Of a stretch of DNA of 64,000 bases, positions 8,477 to 17,696 are shown one piece after another. A program made the position numbers and the translations under genes. Source of the stretch: Lacrimispora sp. 210928-DFI.3.58. GTDB lineage: Bacteria; Bacillota; Clostridia; Lachnospirales; Lachnospiraceae. The stretch's first letter is position 1. The number at the start of each line of letters is the position of its first letter. The stretch is from contig NZ_JAJCIC010000023.1 in NCBI RefSeq assembly GCF_020554865.1, positions 14,757 through 78,756 on the forward strand, given 5' to 3'. Below the pieces are notes generated by a model. That model saw only the letters and a program-made list of their open reading frames with translations. It had not been told where the DNA came from and made no database searches.

Positions 8477-10496
8477 CGTGCTCCTCCTTCGGCAGCCTTT
8501 TTTTATTTAAAACAAATACTCTTGTATCTAAGCGGATAAGATATTGCATTTTAACAAGTTTTCGTAACGCAGACCATATACCTTGTTCTCTAATTCCATC
8601 AAACGAACCACTGTACACCCAGGTTCCTTCGCTGCTTTGATTACATCCATTCCTGACATATTCATATACACGCTGAAGTGTTCTTTTCGGAAGTTCAGGT
8701 TTTTGATAGCGGATTTTTATAAACTTCCCCGGTATTGGTCTGCTAAGCTCCTGAAGGAGCATCCTGCTATCCATCTCCATGGTATCTCCGGCAGAATTTT
8801 TTACGATAAACCAGCCTCGTCGGCCGCCTTTATCAATAATACTATATTCTCCGCCAGTACATTCCTCCAAGATACGTTCTGCATCGCTTCTGTTTATCCT
8901 TGGCATGCATAACATGCAACGTTGTCCCGCAAGTAACGAATTTCCCGATAGTTCAGTTAATGTGCCGCATTTTTTATGTAGTATAGTTACATGATCTCTT
9001 AGACTCTTATATTCTGATACCAACTCGTATTCATCCCCAGCAGCTTCCCAAAGCATTTTCACAAATGTCTCTTTTGAGTGCTTGGGCGGCTCACAAAGCC
9101 TACAAAATGGAGAAATCAGGAAAGAATTGATATCGACCGTAAACATCTTTCCACAAGCTTTGTGCTGCAGTAAGACGTGCCGTCCTGTCAAACCTTTAAA
9201 CTGTCTCTTCCCGTAATATTCTACAAACCTGAAGTCCTTTGATGCAGTGCTGATCTGTTTACAAATCTGATTTATATCAGCTTCATATTTGCAACCGCAC
9301 TCCCGTTCCCTCCAAATAATTTCCTTTACAGATATATTTCTGTTTTTACCGCAAACCTTATGTAAGACTATTGCTTTTCCATCCGTTCTGCTCATTTGCC
9401 CAACTAATTCATATTCTCCATCGCCAATCAATGCAAGCCGCCTATTTATATTTTCCTCTTTTGTTCGCTTCTGGCTGCATATAGGACAATCGCCGCCTAA
9501 AGCTAAATCATATGGATGTATATGGAATTCATATCCGCATGCCCTGCACTTTAATTTTATAATCGGTTCAAAATTTGACATTAATTCAAATTTACCAGCC
9601 ACGATCTTCTTTATGTACGGTTCTAATTCTCCATTCCATTTATCAGCATATCTACGGAACGTTTGATAGTCACGAAACAAAAATGTCAGAAGCATTAATT
9701 TATCTGTCAGCATAACGGAATTGCCCTTCAAGCTCCCTTTTATACTTTTATCTGGGTTTTCGCAATTGCTCAAAAGATCCACATAACCATGCTGCCTCAT
9801 GTCTTCAATAAGCCCTCCGTAAGGCCGCTCCAATGTGTATCCTTGATTTTCCATTTTCTCCCGGATTATCTCAAGAACTCCGTCATAGCTAATGAACAGC
9901 GGATTATCATACATGCTTTTCGTAAAATTACTCACTTCAAAATCAGCACTTCTTATTTCGTCACTTACTGGACAACTGTTTTTTATCAATGTTGATATTT
10001 CGGTATCTTTATGGGACTTTGTTTTGTAGAGTATTTTTTTATGCACACTGCATATTTTGGTTCCCGGAAGCTGATGCCATGTTCGAAAATACATTTTTTC
10101 CTTCATACAGTCAGGGCAAAATCTTAAATTCTTAAAATCGTGTTGTGGTTTTGCACAAATCCAATCTGCCTGATACAAAATTGAAAATGCTTTTTCTGCT
10201 TGAGCACCATAACGGTAAAACAATAAGTTTGAATAATACGGAGTCATGTTTTTCATGATTTTGCGTATATCCGGAAATACCTGCATTTCGCAAAAACGTT
10301 CCGTAACCAATTGCAAATTCATAACATAGTCCATTCGTAATGGTATATTGGTCCTTTTCGGAGTAAATGGCTGCAGTGCAAAGTAGTTGCAATAGAACTG
10401 GAGGATGTTCCTATATCCATTTGCAAATGCAAGTCTAAGCAACCAACTGTATATCAGTTCATCCTGATAAGGTGAAAATAAAATCGGTATAATCAT
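8445..10496 (-). CDS. tniQ: TniQ/TnsD-family target-selection protein 2 (683 aa)
   Basis: A paralogue of the neighbouring 804-residue TniQ: same start (MIIPILFSPYQDELIYSWLL), the same zinc site (C127-x2-C130, H141, C149-x2-H152) and the same series of zinc-ribbon-like modules beginning KLKCRACGYEFHIHPYD and ending GQRCMLCMPR. It is about 120 residues shorter because the C-terminal region after the fourth module is truncated. AGGAG lies nine bases before the ATG. It is 16 bases downstream of tnsC. Two TniQ proteins in one Tn7-like element can either form a mixed complex or direct two alternative target pathways; the sequence does not say which. Confidence 0.85.
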   Translation of the reverse strand: MIIPILFSPYQDELIYSWLLRLAFANGYRNILQFYCNYFALQPFTPKRTNIPLRMDYVMNLQLVTERFCEMQVFPDIRKIMKNMTPYYSNLLFYRYGAQAEKAFSILYQADWICAKPQHDFKNLRFCPDCMKEKMYFRTWHQLPGTKICSVHKKILYKTKSHKDTEISTLIKNSCPVSDEIRSADFEVSNFTKSMYDNPLFISYDGVLEIIREKMENQGYTLERPYGGLIEDMRQHGYVDLLSNCENPDKSIKGSLKGNSVMLTDKLMLLTFLFRDYQTFRRYADKWNGELEPYIKKIVAGKFELMSNFEPIIKLKCRACGYEFHIHPYDLALGGDCPICSQKRTKEENINRRLALIGDGEYELVGQMSRTDGKAIVLHKVCGKNRNISVKEIIWRERECGCKYEADINQICKQISTASKDFRFVEYYGKRQFKGLTGRHVLLQHKACGKMFTVDINSFLISPFCRLCEPPKHSKETFVKMLWEAAGDEYELVSEYKSLRDHVTILHKKCGTLTELSGNSLLAGQRCMLCMPRINRSDAERILEECTGGEYSIIDKGGRRGWFIVKNSAGDTMEMDSRMLLQELSRPIPGKFIKIRYQKPELPKRTLQRVYEYVRNGCNQSSEGTWVYSGSFDGIREQGIWSALRKLVKMQYLIRLDTRVFVLNKKRLPKEEHDDYTSMQGTI

Positions 10497-10512
10497 ATGT
10501 ATATTCTCCTGC

Positions 10513-12150
10513 CTATGCTGGAACCTCTTCTTTTTCTATGGCTGATGCCAGTCGCTCTTTTAATAATGACGTGTTATCTTGTTGTTTGGTTTTTGGCTTG
10601 TCCGTTTTTTTAGCTTTTGTATATTCATTTTCTTTTTTTGTACCCCGTTTCTCTAATATAGACAGTACAGCTCTGGTTTTTCCTTTAATACTCAGTTTTC
10701 CAAATTTTTCGTCTTTCTCTGCCTTTACAAATGCCTGCTTAATTACGTTTTCGGTATAATCATAGCAATTAAGAATTGCATTTAAGACATCTCTGAGACA
10801 CTGATCCCGATCATACTGTTCCTTTTCTGCAATAATTTGTTCCAGCGCCTTCCTTCTCTCCAGCTCCTGTTCTTTTCTTGAAGTGTCATGTACAAATTTA
10901 GCTATTTCCTCTCTGGCTGCTTTAAAATTGATTTCATTTTCAGTGATGGACTCATTTAAAAGTTCCTTCATCTTTTTAAAATACTTGTTGCTAACCTGCT
11001 TTACAAAAGTTACATCAGCATGGTCAGCTTTGCCATTCATAATTTCATATTGCATCATCATGAAAATACTCGTCAGCATATCTATGCTGCCCAAGGATTC
11101 CTCAACCAATGTATCTATTATGCCAACGGTCAATTCCATTTTAGGAGTGACCCATTGGTATTTCCAGATTCTCTTAATGATATTTCTCAAATAATTTTTA
11201 TCTGAACAATAACTGTCTGCTTTTATGCGCGTTCCAAATCTGCGGTGGATCCGAAGCAATTCTCCCCATTTATTCATGGTTTCCTCTGTCCCAACGATTC
11301 CTAATGCCACCCCCGTAGAAGCTGTGATAGTCAGCATTGTTTCAAAGGAAGCCTGCTTATTTGTTGCATAATCGATTAATTGAGCCTCGTCGATAATGAT
11401 CATACCGACGTGATATCGATTAATATAGGCTTTGATAACTTCAACCATTCTTCCAAGATTAAGTGTCCTGATCCTTTTCAGGTGCATATCTCCCGTTCCA
11501 AGGATATCGTCAATTTGACTTGCTATACTTAGATATAAAGCACCCATATTGCTATTCGCTGAAGCAGTTACTAAAATAATTGGTATTTGAACATAGCTGT
11601 ATCCCAGCCTTGGAAATTGATGGAATATTGCCCGTGGATATTTTGCCGTAATCAATTCGATGCCGCAGGACTTTCCTACACCGGATGGTCCAATAACACT
11701 TAATCCCTGTACACTTCCCGAAATTCCTGATTTTGTTGCCGATTTAATATCCTGTTTCATCTCAAAGTCATCCATAAACTCATTGATTGCCAATTTGCGT
11801 GAAGAATAAGATGACAATAACGCACTCGCAACAGAATTATCAAGATCGTCATGCCATTCCATTGGGAAACGCAGCTGTTTGATTTTAAGTAACTCTAAAC
11901 GCTGCTCCCATAATGGCATTGTTTTGATCTTATCTGCGTCATATTCAATTAACTTGGTGTTCACAGCGCACATTGCCTGAAAACCATATGGTTTAGGAAG
12001 TGCACAAATATCAGGATTTCCGTCATAAATACCCCAATGTGTATATCGCGCTGGGATAATATCCGATAAGGACTTATTAACGTCGTCATAGAGATTCCCA
12101 ACATCTCCAATTTCCATATAATCCAATTCTACTGACGTTAAGTATTTCAT
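10513..12150 (-). CDS. tnsC: TnsC-like AAA+ transposition regulator
   Basis: A 545-residue AAA+ ATPase. Walker A is GPSGVGKS (about 154-161) and Walker B is MIIIDEAQ (about 250-257); the sensor region TASTGVALGIVGTEE follows. The N-terminal region before residue 130 is typical of the TnsC of Tn7-like elements, which bridges TniQ/TnsD at the target and the TnsAB transposase. The C-terminal 120 residues are lysine-rich and charged, possibly the TnsA/TnsB contact. The ATG overlaps the tnsB stop by four bases, with GAGAGG upstream, so translation is coupled. Confidence 0.92.
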   Translation of the reverse strand: MKYLTSVELDYMEIGDVGNLYDDVNKSLSDIIPARYTHWGIYDGNPDICALPKPYGFQAMCAVNTKLIEYDADKIKTMPLWEQRLELLKIKQLRFPMEWHDDLDNSVASALLSSYSSRKLAINEFMDDFEMKQDIKSATKSGISGSVQGLSVIGPSGVGKSCGIELITAKYPRAIFHQFPRLGYSYVQIPIILVTASANSNMGALYLSIASQIDDILGTGDMHLKRIRTLNLGRMVEVIKAYINRYHVGMIIIDEAQLIDYATNKQASFETMLTITASTGVALGIVGTEETMNKWGELLRIHRRFGTRIKADSYCSDKNYLRNIIKRIWKYQWVTPKMELTVGIIDTLVEESLGSIDMLTSIFMMMQYEIMNGKADHADVTFVKQVSNKYFKKMKELLNESITENEINFKAAREEIAKFVHDTSRKEQELERRKALEQIIAEKEQYDRDQCLRDVLNAILNCYDYTENVIKQAFVKAEKDEKFGKLSIKGKTRAVLSILEKRGTKKENEYTKAKKTDKPKTKQQDNTSLLKERLASAIEKEEVPA

Positions 12151-14513
12151 GTTTGCTTACCTCTCTTCCATTTATCGGGGAACAGATCACTGAAATCTTC
12201 CATACTATCTGCATCTGTAACGACTATTTCCTGCTCTGTTTTCTCAGTTCCAATCAGTCGAGTTTCTTTCCTGTTAATGGCATCTGTGGAAGATTCTGTG
12301 CCCAATTCATCATAATCTGCTTCCCCTATACAATTCTGTCCAGATACTATCTGTTCTGTCTCGTATTCAGCATTTATTGAAAGCATATCTTCTGATTTAA
12401 CACGGCTGCGCTCCTGTCTTCTCGCATCTCTAATCCCTTTTTTCTTGTGTTTTCCTACTCCCTGTGCTGCTTTAGCATCTTCTACAACAGCCCTCATTTC
12501 ATCGTGCAATTCAATCTGCTTGTTTAAATCGCTTTCACGATATTGATCTACCATCGCAGTTTTCTTCTTCTGCCACTCATCCAACTCTTTCCAACTCATT
12601 CCTTTGAATGAATCATTTTCACCCCTGAATTCGCTTAAAGGAATTGTCTCCAACATACCATTTCTCATGTAATATATTGAGTTAATGCTTCTTGGATCAT
12701 ACCGTATTCCTTGGATTTCTTCCTGTTTTTTGCCTGTGTTATACATTAACTCGTCGAGCCATTCAATGCGTTTATAATAATATAGATTTTTAAACCGGAT
12801 TCCACGAAAACCAATCGTAAACCTTCTATCTCCACACAAAAGAGCGTAACGATACTTGTCTACGTTCATCTCCGTAATAGTACGAGGTTTCGTGTAATTC
12901 CTCATACCATAATTCCAAATCGAAGCAGGCGACGGCTGAATTCCATTTTCTACCATATCTTTTGTATAAGGGTAGTTTTCCATTAGCCTTGTATTATGAT
13001 ACTCAACATAAAGATATGCAATCTTTCTGATATCATATATGGTTAATACAGATTGGTCATAATGTTTGGAATCAACCCGTTTTAAAATTACTCCGTTACC
13101 GATTACACCAGTTCTTAATTTTTCTTGGAATTGATGAAAGCTCTGTTCTACAAGCGGTTTCATACTGCCCATGCCCGGAGGAACTAAACTGATTTCTATA
13201 TTGAGTTCACGCATTGCGCGTTCAAATTCTTTGCTGACGTATTCTGACCCATGATCACACCTAACAGCTGCTGGCAAAAATCTGGAAGGAAATGTTTCAG
13301 CAGGAATATGTACTCCATAACTTTCTGTCTGTACATTATGATCATACAACAGTGTTTCCATTAATCCGGTAAAGCCTTCATATGAATTGTTTTCAAACGC
13401 TACATTCAGCGCAACAATACAGTGTGAGAATACATCTACAGCACAATACATGATAGCCCGGCCAACATTTTGGAACATATCAGAAGCTGATACTAAAGCC
13501 AGATCCATTTCAACTTCATCAATTTCAATCATTTTTCCAGGATAGCTGCCCTGTTTTGTGTTACCAGGAAGAAGACGATTATTATTTTTAAATTCTCTGG
13601 CACCCATCCTTAACATATCCAGCTTTTCTTTTCCAAGCTGTTTTAAGACATAATATTTAAAACGCTCATAAGATGGTCTTTCTGTTTTATCTACAAGCCT
13701 TTTTGTAACACCATCTGAATTATCAATGATTGAAAACTGTTCCGATAACATACGGATATAACAGCCCTTTATAGTCATTCCATACATAGCCTGTTTTTTG
13801 TATATTTGAAGGTATACGTCATATATGGTATATAATTCTGGTGTGTTTTGTACTTTACTTTTGCTTCCGTCTTTAAAATAAGCGCCGCAAACACATGAAT
13901 TTTCAGATTTTTCTCTATTCTGCCAGCCTTTTCTTTGATCAATAAGTGACTCCATTTCCCTTCCTGATTGGAGATATCTTCTGATCAATCTGTAAGCAGT
14001 TGTTTTACTAATGCTCAATTCTTTCATCAAATTCTCAACCTGCTGCCGGCAACCACCATTTTGCAGTTCCTCAAAATAAGGGTATATGCTGATAATACAT
14101 CGTTCAAGCGCCTGCTGCTTGATAGACATCTTTTCCTTGTCTAAATCCGAAAGAAGCTCCATGGGCTGTGCTCTTTCTTGATATTCATCCACTACCATTG
14201 CTTTTCCGTTTTCTAAGAGAAGAAACAAAAAATTTATAGGAAGCAAATAGATATCTAACTTTGAGGCTTCTATATTTATAATTGTGATGCTTTCCTGGCG
14301 TATATCAATGACTCGATACAAAACCTCATCAATGCGTACAATATGATTCATATTAATGTTGTACTGCAATTCTTCCGGATCTCTAACAGAGTTCGTCTTT
14401 TCAAGCATTGAAGGCATATCATCATTGTCATTTTGAGCCAGATCATAAACAATATCTGTACTTTTATTTTGCATTTCAGAACTTACTTCTGGCATTGTCT
14501 TTTCTTTATACAT
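12147..14513 (-). CDS. tnsB: TnsB-like DDE transposase
   Basis: A 788-residue DDE-family transposase that in Tn7 cuts and joins the 3' ends. The retroviral-integrase core shows the acidic residues in MIEIDEVEMDLAL, VRCDHGSEYVS and PLVEQSFHQFQ; helix-turn-helix DNA-binding regions precede it (SISKTTAYRLIRRYLQSG). The Mu-transposase-like beta barrel follows (about 560-640). I prefer the ATG at 14513, which has GGGAGGTG seven bases upstream and overlaps tnsA by eight bases, over an in-frame upstream start inside tnsA. Confidence 0.93.
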   Translation of the reverse strand: MYKEKTMPEVSSEMQNKSTDIVYDLAQNDNDDMPSMLEKTNSVRDPEELQYNINMNHIVRIDEVLYRVIDIRQESITIINIEASKLDIYLLPINFLFLLLENGKAMVVDEYQERAQPMELLSDLDKEKMSIKQQALERCIISIYPYFEELQNGGCRQQVENLMKELSISKTTAYRLIRRYLQSGREMESLIDQRKGWQNREKSENSCVCGAYFKDGSKSKVQNTPELYTIYDVYLQIYKKQAMYGMTIKGCYIRMLSEQFSIIDNSDGVTKRLVDKTERPSYERFKYYVLKQLGKEKLDMLRMGAREFKNNNRLLPGNTKQGSYPGKMIEIDEVEMDLALVSASDMFQNVGRAIMYCAVDVFSHCIVALNVAFENNSYEGFTGLMETLLYDHNVQTESYGVHIPAETFPSRFLPAAVRCDHGSEYVSKEFERAMRELNIEISLVPPGMGSMKPLVEQSFHQFQEKLRTGVIGNGVILKRVDSKHYDQSVLTIYDIRKIAYLYVEYHNTRLMENYPYTKDMVENGIQPSPASIWNYGMRNYTKPRTITEMNVDKYRYALLCGDRRFTIGFRGIRFKNLYYYKRIEWLDELMYNTGKKQEEIQGIRYDPRSINSIYYMRNGMLETIPLSEFRGENDSFKGMSWKELDEWQKKKTAMVDQYRESDLNKQIELHDEMRAVVEDAKAAQGVGKHKKKGIRDARRQERSRVKSEDMLSINAEYETEQIVSGQNCIGEADYDELGTESSTDAINRKETRLIGTEKTEQEIVVTDADSMEDFSDLFPDKWKRGKQT

Positions 14514-15207
14514 TTCGAAACACCTCCCAAATCTCTTTTTCTCTTTCTCTTGCAACGGCCGCGAAATGGACAATTTTATGTTCTAAATCCAGAGGATACA
14601 ATTTATGTGCGACAAGATACTTCAGTACGTCTTCTGCATTTGTTGTATCAATATCATCGAGTTTCCAAAAACGCATCACAGTCTGTATATTCTCTGCATA
14701 GTTCTTATCTAATTCATTTCCGAAGACCAATTTAAAACCAACATCCAAACGTTTCCAGTATTCCATCTCCATAACCTGGCGTTCAAGCAGGCGCTGATAA
14801 GCCCTTGAAGACAGTTTATATTCTCCTGAAGTCTCCTTCAAAATATCTCTCGAATACTTAAGGCTGTATGCAACTTTATGCCGGTCAGTGAATGTTATTA
14901 GGAAATCTGTCGTTATTGTACGAGATGGTTTTTTAAAGCCGTTATCTTTGCAGATATCTCCGATTATATTCATATCGAGAGCTCTCTGCTCTTCTATTTC
15001 CTTTACGTCATCCCTAAAGTACATAATGTAAAAGAAATTGCGCTCCCCGCCGGATAAGGTGCTTACACTCCGTCCATCTGGAATCGGAATCATTGCAGCG
15101 GTTGCAGTACTCTTCGCTTCGTTTGTCTTAATCCATGGTTTATAATCCTTACCTTTATCGACACACCTGTTTTCATTATATTTGCTTTTATCACTTTTCT
15201 GCCTCAT
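14506..15207 (-). CDS. tnsA: TnsA-like endonuclease
   Basis: A 233-residue protein first in the tns operon. It shows a PD-(D/E)xK-like catalytic triad in order: E55 (GERNFFYIMY), D101 (TTDFLITF) and K117 (YSLKYSRD). In Tn7, TnsA cuts the 5' strands at the transposon ends so that the element moves by cut and paste; without it movement gives cointegrates. The C-terminal part (about 165-233) resembles the winged TnsA C-terminal domain that contacts TnsC. Sequence identity to known TnsA cannot be measured here, but position and motifs agree. Confidence 0.88.
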   Translation of the reverse strand: MRQKSDKSKYNENRCVDKGKDYKPWIKTNEAKSTATAAMIPIPDGRSVSTLSGGERNFFYIMYFRDDVKEIEEQRALDMNIIGDICKDNGFKKPSRTITTDFLITFTDRHKVAYSLKYSRDILKETSGEYKLSSRAYQRLLERQVMEMEYWKRLDVGFKLVFGNELDKNYAENIQTVMRFWKLDDIDTTNAEDVLKYLVAHKLYPLDLEHKIVHFAAVAREREKEIWEVFRNV

Positions 15208-15356
15208 TCGTTTTCCTCGCTTTCTTGAACGCTAAAACAATGGTAAGGGAAAAAACTTTTTTAGGAAAATCCTGCACGTTAAAAATACAAAGCAAAGCAT
15301 TTTTCATTTATTTTATCTTAACTTATATATTGATTTATTTATAAAAAATTCACTTT

Positions 15357-15385
15357 TTGACAAATTCGTTTTTTACATATATCTT
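15357..15385 (+). promoter_or_regulatory. Promoter of the divergent regulator gene
   Basis: A perfect -35 TTGACA (15357-15362) and a -10 TATCTT (15380-15385) are 17 bases apart and point to the gene at 15437. The 229-base space also must contain the tnsA promoter on the other strand, so one regulator could control both. Confidence 0.65.
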
Positions 15386-15388
15386 TAA

Positions 15389-15410
15389 TGTTTATTTTGA
15401 GGTAAAATTA
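15389..15410 (+). repeat. Internal near-copy of the transposon end sequence
   Basis: TGTTTATTTTGAGGTAAAAT here matches the element end at 5652 (TGTTTATGTTGAGATAAAT) with two mismatches and one extra base, in the same orientation. It lies just downstream of the divergent promoter, where a bound TnsB or regulator could control transcription. Confidence 0.55.
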
Positions 15411-15436
15411 TGTAAAACATACAAAGGAGTAACAAA

Positions 15437-16078
15437 GTGGCTTTATATATGTACATCAAAGAAACAAAATATACTTTACCAATGAAAGAGCAACTAAGTT
15501 ATGCAAAAGAGAAAAAGATAGCCCGTGAAAGACTGCTCGGTCCTGACCAATATGCCCGTGAAAATTGTACCAACATCCTACAACTAATAAATCATCCCTT
15601 GAAGGCCGGAGATCAACTTATTATTCGGAACCTCCTTATTATCGGTCATACTCACCGTAAGATAAGGAACACTTTAGATGCTTATCACCGTGCAAGAATC
15701 CAGTTAATTATTGCTGACATCAATTATCACGATCAAGTTCCAGAGAGTGGAGACTCACGTTCCAGCAATAGCGATTACGCAAAGATCACTGCCTTTCTTA
15801 AAGCGTTCGAGCTTGGCAATGAACGCAGAAAACTTATCCAAATGAAGGTCACGGAACCATCTGGGCAGCGTGGGCGCCCTGCAAAAAACTGGAATACAAT
15901 CCCTCAAAATGTGCGTGAAATCATTATTTACCATATGGAACACCTCTACGATTATCCGGAAAGCAGAGCTATAATGGATATTAAAGAATCCGGATATTCC
16001 ATTGGAGTAACAAGTTTTCGTGCTATTAAAAAAGAATATAAGGAAAGATTCTTGCCCAAATCGAAAACGATAAAATAA
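15437..16078 (+). CDS. Catalytically dead serine-resolvase-like protein, probable tns regulator
   Basis: The 213-residue product resembles a serine resolvase throughout. MALYMYIKETKYTLPMKEQL aligns with the start of the catalytic domain, and GDQLIIRNLLIIGHTHRKI aligns with the GDxLxVxxLDRLGR segment. The catalytic Ser near the N-terminus and the arginines of LDRLGR are replaced, so it should not recombine DNA. The C-terminus has GQRGRPAK and a helix-turn-helix-like end, as in resolvases. It begins with GTG, seven bases after AAGGAG. Divergent orientation from tnsA suggests a DNA-binding regulator of transposition. A highly divergent active enzyme is the alternative. Confidence 0.6.
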   Translation: MALYMYIKETKYTLPMKEQLSYAKEKKIARERLLGPDQYARENCTNILQLINHPLKAGDQLIIRNLLIIGHTHRKIRNTLDAYHRARIQLIIADINYHDQVPESGDSRSSNSDYAKITAFLKAFELGNERRKLIQMKVTEPSGQRGRPAKNWNTIPQNVREIIIYHMEHLYDYPESRAIMDIKESGYSIGVTSFRAIKKEYKERFLPKSKTIK

Positions 16079-16103
16079 TCCTTCCTGCTTACATTTATTT
16101 CAT

Positions 16104-16137
16104 GAGCTGGCGGTTTTGAATACATCTGCCGCCAGCC
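16104..16137. other. Strong hairpin after the resolvase-like gene
   Basis: GCTGGCGG and CCGCCAGC form a perfect 8-bp stem 28 bases after the stop at 16078. There is no clear U-run on the plus strand, so it is at best a weak terminator. No other feature is seen in this 140-base gap. Confidence 0.4.
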
Positions 16138-16218
16138 CACATTACTGCGGTCAAAAATAATAACTGTATTGATAGGGTTGCTTTTGATCTTGCTGTGTCT
16201 GTGATCATTTTTGCTTTT

Positions 16219-17286
16219 TTAAAATCCAAACACTTCTTTTCTTAGTCCTATATTATACAAAGTAGAAAGGTATCTTTTAATCAACATACGGCTATCATTT
16301 CTCTTGAATTCAGTTTTAATAAATTCCCATGGTTTTGCTTCCATCCACTTTTGCAACTCTATGACTTTACTGTCCTTAGCATACTCGTGTGCCAATCTCC
16401 GAAGCAATTCCCAGGATGCCTGGTATCTCCTGTTTTCCGCATGCATCAGATAATCATAGAACATATCCCGCCAAACCATGATCCTTCCAAAATCATTGTC
16501 GATCCTTTCCGCATCCGCCATCATTTTGCGGCAGAATTCCTTCCCGGACATCGTTTCAAAATCATCACTTTCCAGTATCGCATTATATTGCGCTTTCCAT
16601 TCAGTAAAGGTGTCTTTCATTTTATCCGAAAATTTGAGTTTGCGATCAGCATTCCAACAGTAAATCAAATCATCCTCTTCCACTTCAAGATACTCGCTGG
16701 AAGACAATGGAGCTAACGGTTCATCATTCAGAAGATTCCCATCTTCCATATACTGACGAATATCATCCCACCCTATTTTCTCTGCTTCTTCCGAATTGTA
16801 ACTGCATTTTTTTAACAGCTGCATGATTCGTCCAGCATCATTCCTGATTGCAACAGTATAATTTTCATGAAACAAATAATTCAGCCATCCAATACTTTCG
16901 CTTAATGGAACACGCACGTCATCTGACCGTGTAAGGCATTCACCATCTGCATATTGTTCTGCAAGCATTAAAGCAGCGATATATGTCCATGCAAACTGAC
17001 CGCCTCCAATCTTTTCACTTAAAAAATATATTTCTTTCGCATCAAACGAAATCGGCTGCCACCAGTCATCTTCCAGGTAATTATAATCTACTGTAAAACC
17101 GTCTTGTACATACTCTGACTCCGGTGGAACAAGGAGAAAAATCCCCCTTTTTCCTCCGTCAATGCTGACATGTTCGGTTTTTGCCATTCCTCCGGCTTTA
17201 AAAACATCTGCAACCCTTCTGGTAAATTCTTCTTTTCTGTTTTCCTCAATAATCAAACGACCAATGATTCCTGCATATGCACCCAT
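16219..17286 (-). CDS. Unrecognised protein, paralogue family A member 3 (355 aa)
   Basis: Function not recognised. It aligns from end to end with the proteins at 20959 and 22476: an N-terminal GGM motif near residue 33, then VDYNYLEDDWWQPISFDA and FLSEKIGGGQF, a mid segment YCWNADRKLKFSDKMKD and a C-terminus ending FGF. It lacks about 100 internal residues present in the other two. No signal peptide or membrane segment is seen. It is the last gene of the 15-gene operon. An AGGAGG lies somewhat far (about 14 bases) from the ATG. Confidence 0.75.
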   Translation of the reverse strand: MGAYAGIIGRLIIEENRKEEFTRRVADVFKAGGMAKTEHVSIDGGKRGIFLLVPPESEYVQDGFTVDYNYLEDDWWQPISFDAKEIYFLSEKIGGGQFAWTYIAALMLAEQYADGECLTRSDDVRVPLSESIGWLNYLFHENYTVAIRNDAGRIMQLLKKCSYNSEEAEKIGWDDIRQYMEDGNLLNDEPLAPLSSSEYLEVEEDDLIYCWNADRKLKFSDKMKDTFTEWKAQYNAILESDDFETMSGKEFCRKMMADAERIDNDFGRIMVWRDMFYDYLMHAENRRYQASWELLRRLAHEYAKDSKVIELQKWMEAKPWEFIKTEFKRNDSRMLIKRYLSTLYNIGLRKEVFGF

Positions 17287-17312
17287 ATTTCTAATCGCGC
17301 CCTCCTAATGCA

Positions 17313-17696
17313 TCAACAATTATACGACAAGTCGATTTCCACCTGATTCTCAGATGCTTTGAACGATATGTAATTAGCCATCATCATAGCAAGCCTTACA
17401 TCCATATTTCCTGAATCCAGCACAAAACTATACGGCAGATCAATAACAACAGAAAAAATATCGTTTATATCGCTGTCTATGATCTTTAACGTTCCTTCTT
17501 CGCGCTCGGCAAATTTCTGCAATACTGGAAGTATCATATTTTTTATATAGTCCATATCCTTTTCCCTCTCTTCCTGCTCGATCTGATACAGGTACTCTGA
17601 TAACTGAATTAGCTGTCTGTCTGTAATACAGTCTAAATGTTCCTGTGCCTTTAGCACCAATCCGGGATCTGTCCGATAATCATATAGCTTTTCCAC
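17313..17696 (-). CDS. Unrecognised small protein (127 aa)
   Basis: Function not recognised. The open frame is longer, but the GTG at 17696 has GGGGAGG six bases upstream and gives MEKLYDYRTDPGLVLKAQ, a better start than the upstream ATGs. It overlaps the previous gene by 17 bases. The product is acidic, with a helical middle (QIEQEEREKDMDYIKN). It lies in the family A/B operon between the 158-residue protein and the last family A member. Confidence 0.65.
   Translation of the reverse strand: MEKLYDYRTDPGLVLKAQEHLDCITDRQLIQLSEYLYQIEQEEREKDMDYIKNMILPVLQKFAEREEGTLKIIDSDINDIFSVVIDLPYSFVLDSGNMDVRLAMMMANYISFKASENQVEIDLSYNC

Noticed and set aside
15389..15410. Right end of the Tn7-like element
   Set aside because: The sequence matches the end at 5652 but in the same, not inverted, orientation, and comM does not resume after it.
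16104..16137. Rho-independent terminator
   Set aside because: Strong stem but no T-run on either strand.
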